Assembly: GCA_030068145.1 (NCBI GenBank)
Contig: JAPJBO010000106.1
Coordinates: 124,001 to 188,000 of the forward strand
DNA: 64,000 bases
Reading direction: 5' to 3'
From: Diplonema papillatum
Taxonomy: Eukaryota > Euglenozoa > Diplonemea > Diplonemida > Diplonemidae
Below the pieces are notes generated by a model, which was not told the DNA's origin, did no database searches, and saw nothing but the letters and a program-made list of their open reading frames with translations. A program made the position numbers and the translations under genes. Shown here piece after piece: positions 62,021-64,000 of this stretch. Numbering within the stretch: position 1 is the stretch's first letter; each line of letters starts with the position of its first letter.

Positions 62021-63050
62021 CTTGGCACCGGTATCGAAAAAATAAAGGAGGGAAAGCGCTGCCCAGTGGATAGCTCCTCGCTGGGGAGCCTAGGCCGCAC
62101 GGTAGCGAAAAAAAAAAAAAAAGAATGGCGAAACGACCGACTTCATAGTTTTTCCCTTTGCGCCTGGAAGAAAAGGTTGCGGCAAGAACCTTTTTACCAA
62201 GTTTAGACCTTTTCCCAGCTACCAGACAGGTGCGCAACCATTGTCGGTGCCGGGGGGTTGCTGTTGAGACCTGTTGGTGGCACCAGTAACTCTCTCGGTG
62301 GGTCTGAGTGCAATAGGACGCTCCGCATCTTAAGTGTTTCCCGGGGCTGCCTTTGCAGGTGCATTCTTAGGTTTCAGCGGGTTCGACGGTTCGCAGGTTG
62401 CAGTTGTGGTTCCACCTTTTCGCACTCGCTCGTACTATTCCCGCATGCGACAATTTCATGCGAGTGTATAGTGTGGAGAGTTCTTCGTGAACAACTTCAC
62501 GTGCTTGACAGTATTGCAGAGAAGCCAGGCCACGTGGGTGCAACTTTCCCATACTCGAGCCGACCGTAGCTGAATCGAGGGGGGAGCAGATCTCTTTTTA
62601 AATCCTGTTGTACTGAAGGAAACATTTTCCAGAACACCGGCCGCTCATGAGAAGGGCAGTATGCGCGCAAAGGCGTCCTATTTGCCACCCCCAGCCGCTT
62701 TGCTCGCTCCAAGTTGAACTGATGCATCTCGCGAACCGGAAGGTCCGTTCTTGAGTCGGGGAAAACCTCAAGGGTACCTACCGCACCCGATGGGAAAAAT
62801 GACCCCCCCCGACAAAGCCCGTCTGGGTCACAGAATACTTTGTGGCGATCGTCTGCATTAACCGTGTGACAACCGGCGGGCAATGCGATGCTGTTCAGAA
62901 GGTCCTACTCGGGCGGTTCAGTTTCCTCACGCATTGCATGCAGCCAAAAGGAATTTGGCCGCATGAGGCGGCCGCGAAACAAGCAAAGGTCGAAAGCCAC
63001 CTAAACGCAAAGTGCTTCAGCGGGGCGCACAAGAGGGAGGGGGGGCAAAC
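62021..63050. other. Intergenic before the WWE genes
   Basis: Poly-A at 62107-62122. 62896-62940 (AGAAGGTCCTACTC, GGCGGTTCAGTTTCCTCAC) recurs at 63286-63320, marking the flank of the tandem duplication to its right. No gene recognised. Confidence 0.45.
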
Positions 63051-63284
63051 ATGCCGAAGGAAGGTCCGCCGGCGGGTTTAGGGTACTTCAAAAAGGATGG
63101 CCGGAAGCGGAACTCGGACGCCACCGCCACCGTCCTTTACTTCGAGGAGATGCGCCGGTCATGCGACAGGACGTCGTCGGCCGACGAAGCCTCCGAAGCC
63201 GACCCTCCCGTCAAGAAGGAGAAACTAGACCTTTTTTGTCGACCGCACCACCCCGAACCCAAATCTGAAATTCTGGTGGCATGA
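63051..63284 (+). pseudogene. Deletion-bearing copy of the WWE-domain gene 5' end
   Basis: The same upstream string (GCTTCAGCGGGGCGCACAAG) and start (ATGCCGAAG) as 63458. Encodes YFKKDGRKRNSDATA, then jumps to VLYFEEM, so the central WWE core (WQPYSG to AVGD) is missing. Two or more further short deletions follow before DEASEADPPVKK. A stop-free frame of 77 codons remains, but without the domain core it cannot fold as WWE. Confidence 0.8.
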
Positions 63285-63457
63285 TCAGAAGGTCCTACTC
63301 AGGCGGTTCAGTTTCCTCACATTGCATTGTGGCCAACAGAAGTTTCGCCGGAAACACAAGAAAAACTCACTCGCGAAACAAGCTTGAAAGAACCAATCCG
63401 TTCGTCGGAAACACGACATCTGCTTCAGCGGGGCGCACAAGAGGGAGGGGGGAAAAC
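63285..63457 (+). other. Spacer between WWE copies
   Basis: Begins with a copy of 62896-62940 and ends with the duplicated upstream string at 63421. It is the junction of the tandem duplication and the likely 5' UTR of the intact gene. Confidence 0.55.
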
Positions 63458-64000
63458 ATGCCGAAGCAGGGTACCAGCGGATTTTGGTACTTCAAAAAGG
63501 ATGACCGGAAGCGGAACTCGGACGCCACCGCGTGGCAGCCGTACAGCGGCGCCGAAGGCGCGCGGATCGAGCGCGCGTTCCAAGGGAAGCACAAGTCCGT
63601 AGCAGTCGGCGACTACGTCCTTTACTTCGAGGAGATGGTCCAGCGGCGCAAGGACGACAAGAACAAGGAACGCCCGGTCATGCGGCAGGACGTCGTCGCG
63701 GCCGACGAAGCCTCCGAACCAGCCGCCTCCCCTGAACCCGAGCGGGCCGTCGGAAAGAAGGCGAAGGCCGCCGAAGCCCCCCCAGCCGACCCTCCCGTCA
63801 AGAAGGGCAAAGCGCCGGAACACGGCGAAGCCGGCCCGCCGCCCGGAAAAAAGGCGAAGCTCGCCAAAACCCTCGGCAGCCCCGCGGCCGCCAAGAAGGC
63901 GAAGCCGCCGCCGCCGCAGGAAGACGACGAAACCACGGAAGACGCCGCCCCCGCCAAGCCCACAGCAGCCCCCGGAAAAAAGGCGAACCCGGCCAAAACC
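63458..64000 (+). CDS. WWE-domain protein, C-terminal part beyond window
   Basis: 181 codons from ATG 63458 with no stop by the window end. Residues ~8-65 (GFWYFKKDDRKRN...WQPYSGAEGARIERAFQGKHKSVAV...YVLYFEEMVQRR) fit the WWE pattern: aromatic start, Trp then Tyr-Ser, Ile-Glu-x-Ala/x-Phe, and Phe-x-x-Met-x-Gln. WWE domains bind poly- or iso-ADP-ribose and sit in PARPs and ubiquitin E3 ligases. The rest is Lys/Ala/Pro/Glu-rich with repeated GKKAK and PPVKKGKAPE strings, disordered and NLS-like. A catalytic domain, if any, lies to the right of the window. Confidence 0.75.
   Translation, partial: MPKQGTSGFWYFKKDDRKRNSDATAWQPYSGAEGARIERAFQGKHKSVAVGDYVLYFEEMVQRRKDDKNKERPVMRQDVVAADEASEPAASPEPERAVGKKAKAAEAPPADPPVKKGKAPEHGEAGPPPGKKAKLAKTLGSPAAAKKAKPPPPQEDDETTEDAAPAKPTAAPGKKANPAKT

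Overview
The window is from a eukaryotic nuclear genome, most likely a single-celled eukaryote (an alga or other protist). The evidence is four GT-AG introns in one gene, no operon structure, non-LTR and Penelope-like retroelements, many MITE-like and foldback repeats, and GC-rich, low-complexity coding regions set in repeat-rich DNA. The species cannot be named from the sequence alone.

Layout. 1-546 is the 3' end of a LINE. It is joined directly to a long Penelope-like retroelement (547-~6580) whose polyprotein carries, in order, a Pro/Thr-rich leader, a GIY-YIG nuclease, a reverse transcriptase, a complete-looking USP-type (C19) deubiquitinase domain and two C-terminal zinc fingers. This is the most unusual object in the window. 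~6580-8900 is repeats. 8924-13790 is a nearly complete APE-type LINE with a zinc-finger ORF1 and an endonuclease-RT ORF2 that has a 2A-like motif near its start. ~13.8-29.2 kb is a graveyard of non-coding repeats: two foldback elements, a long palindrome, several MITEs, minisatellites and a 5'-truncated LINE tail.

29.2-37.2 kb holds a rearranged gene fragment and two long, disordered, repeat-rich proteins (29701-33591 and 35236-37182), probably nuclear. Between them lie a frameshifted membrane-protein fragment and another LINE tail. A 26-bp satellite covers ~39.4-40.5 kb. 41103-50634 is a five-exon gene whose spliced protein (about 1790 aa, reconstructed from phase-compatible splice sites) I interpret as an HPS3 homologue (BLOC-2 subunit, lysosome-related organelle biogenesis). 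Its introns are filled with minisatellites and dispersed repeats, and its last ~280 coding bases plus 3' flank are tandemly duplicated downstream as broken copies (to ~52.1 kb).

The remainder has a GRAM-domain protein (56010-56750), an intronless ZIP metal transporter (58719-59846) and, at the right edge, a WWE-domain protein running off the window, preceded by a deletion-bearing copy of its own 5' end. The host genes have no evident joint pathway. The clearest shared property is local duplication and insertion of repeats around and inside them, and a recurrent ~60-115 bp module that lies just upstream of three of the host coding regions.
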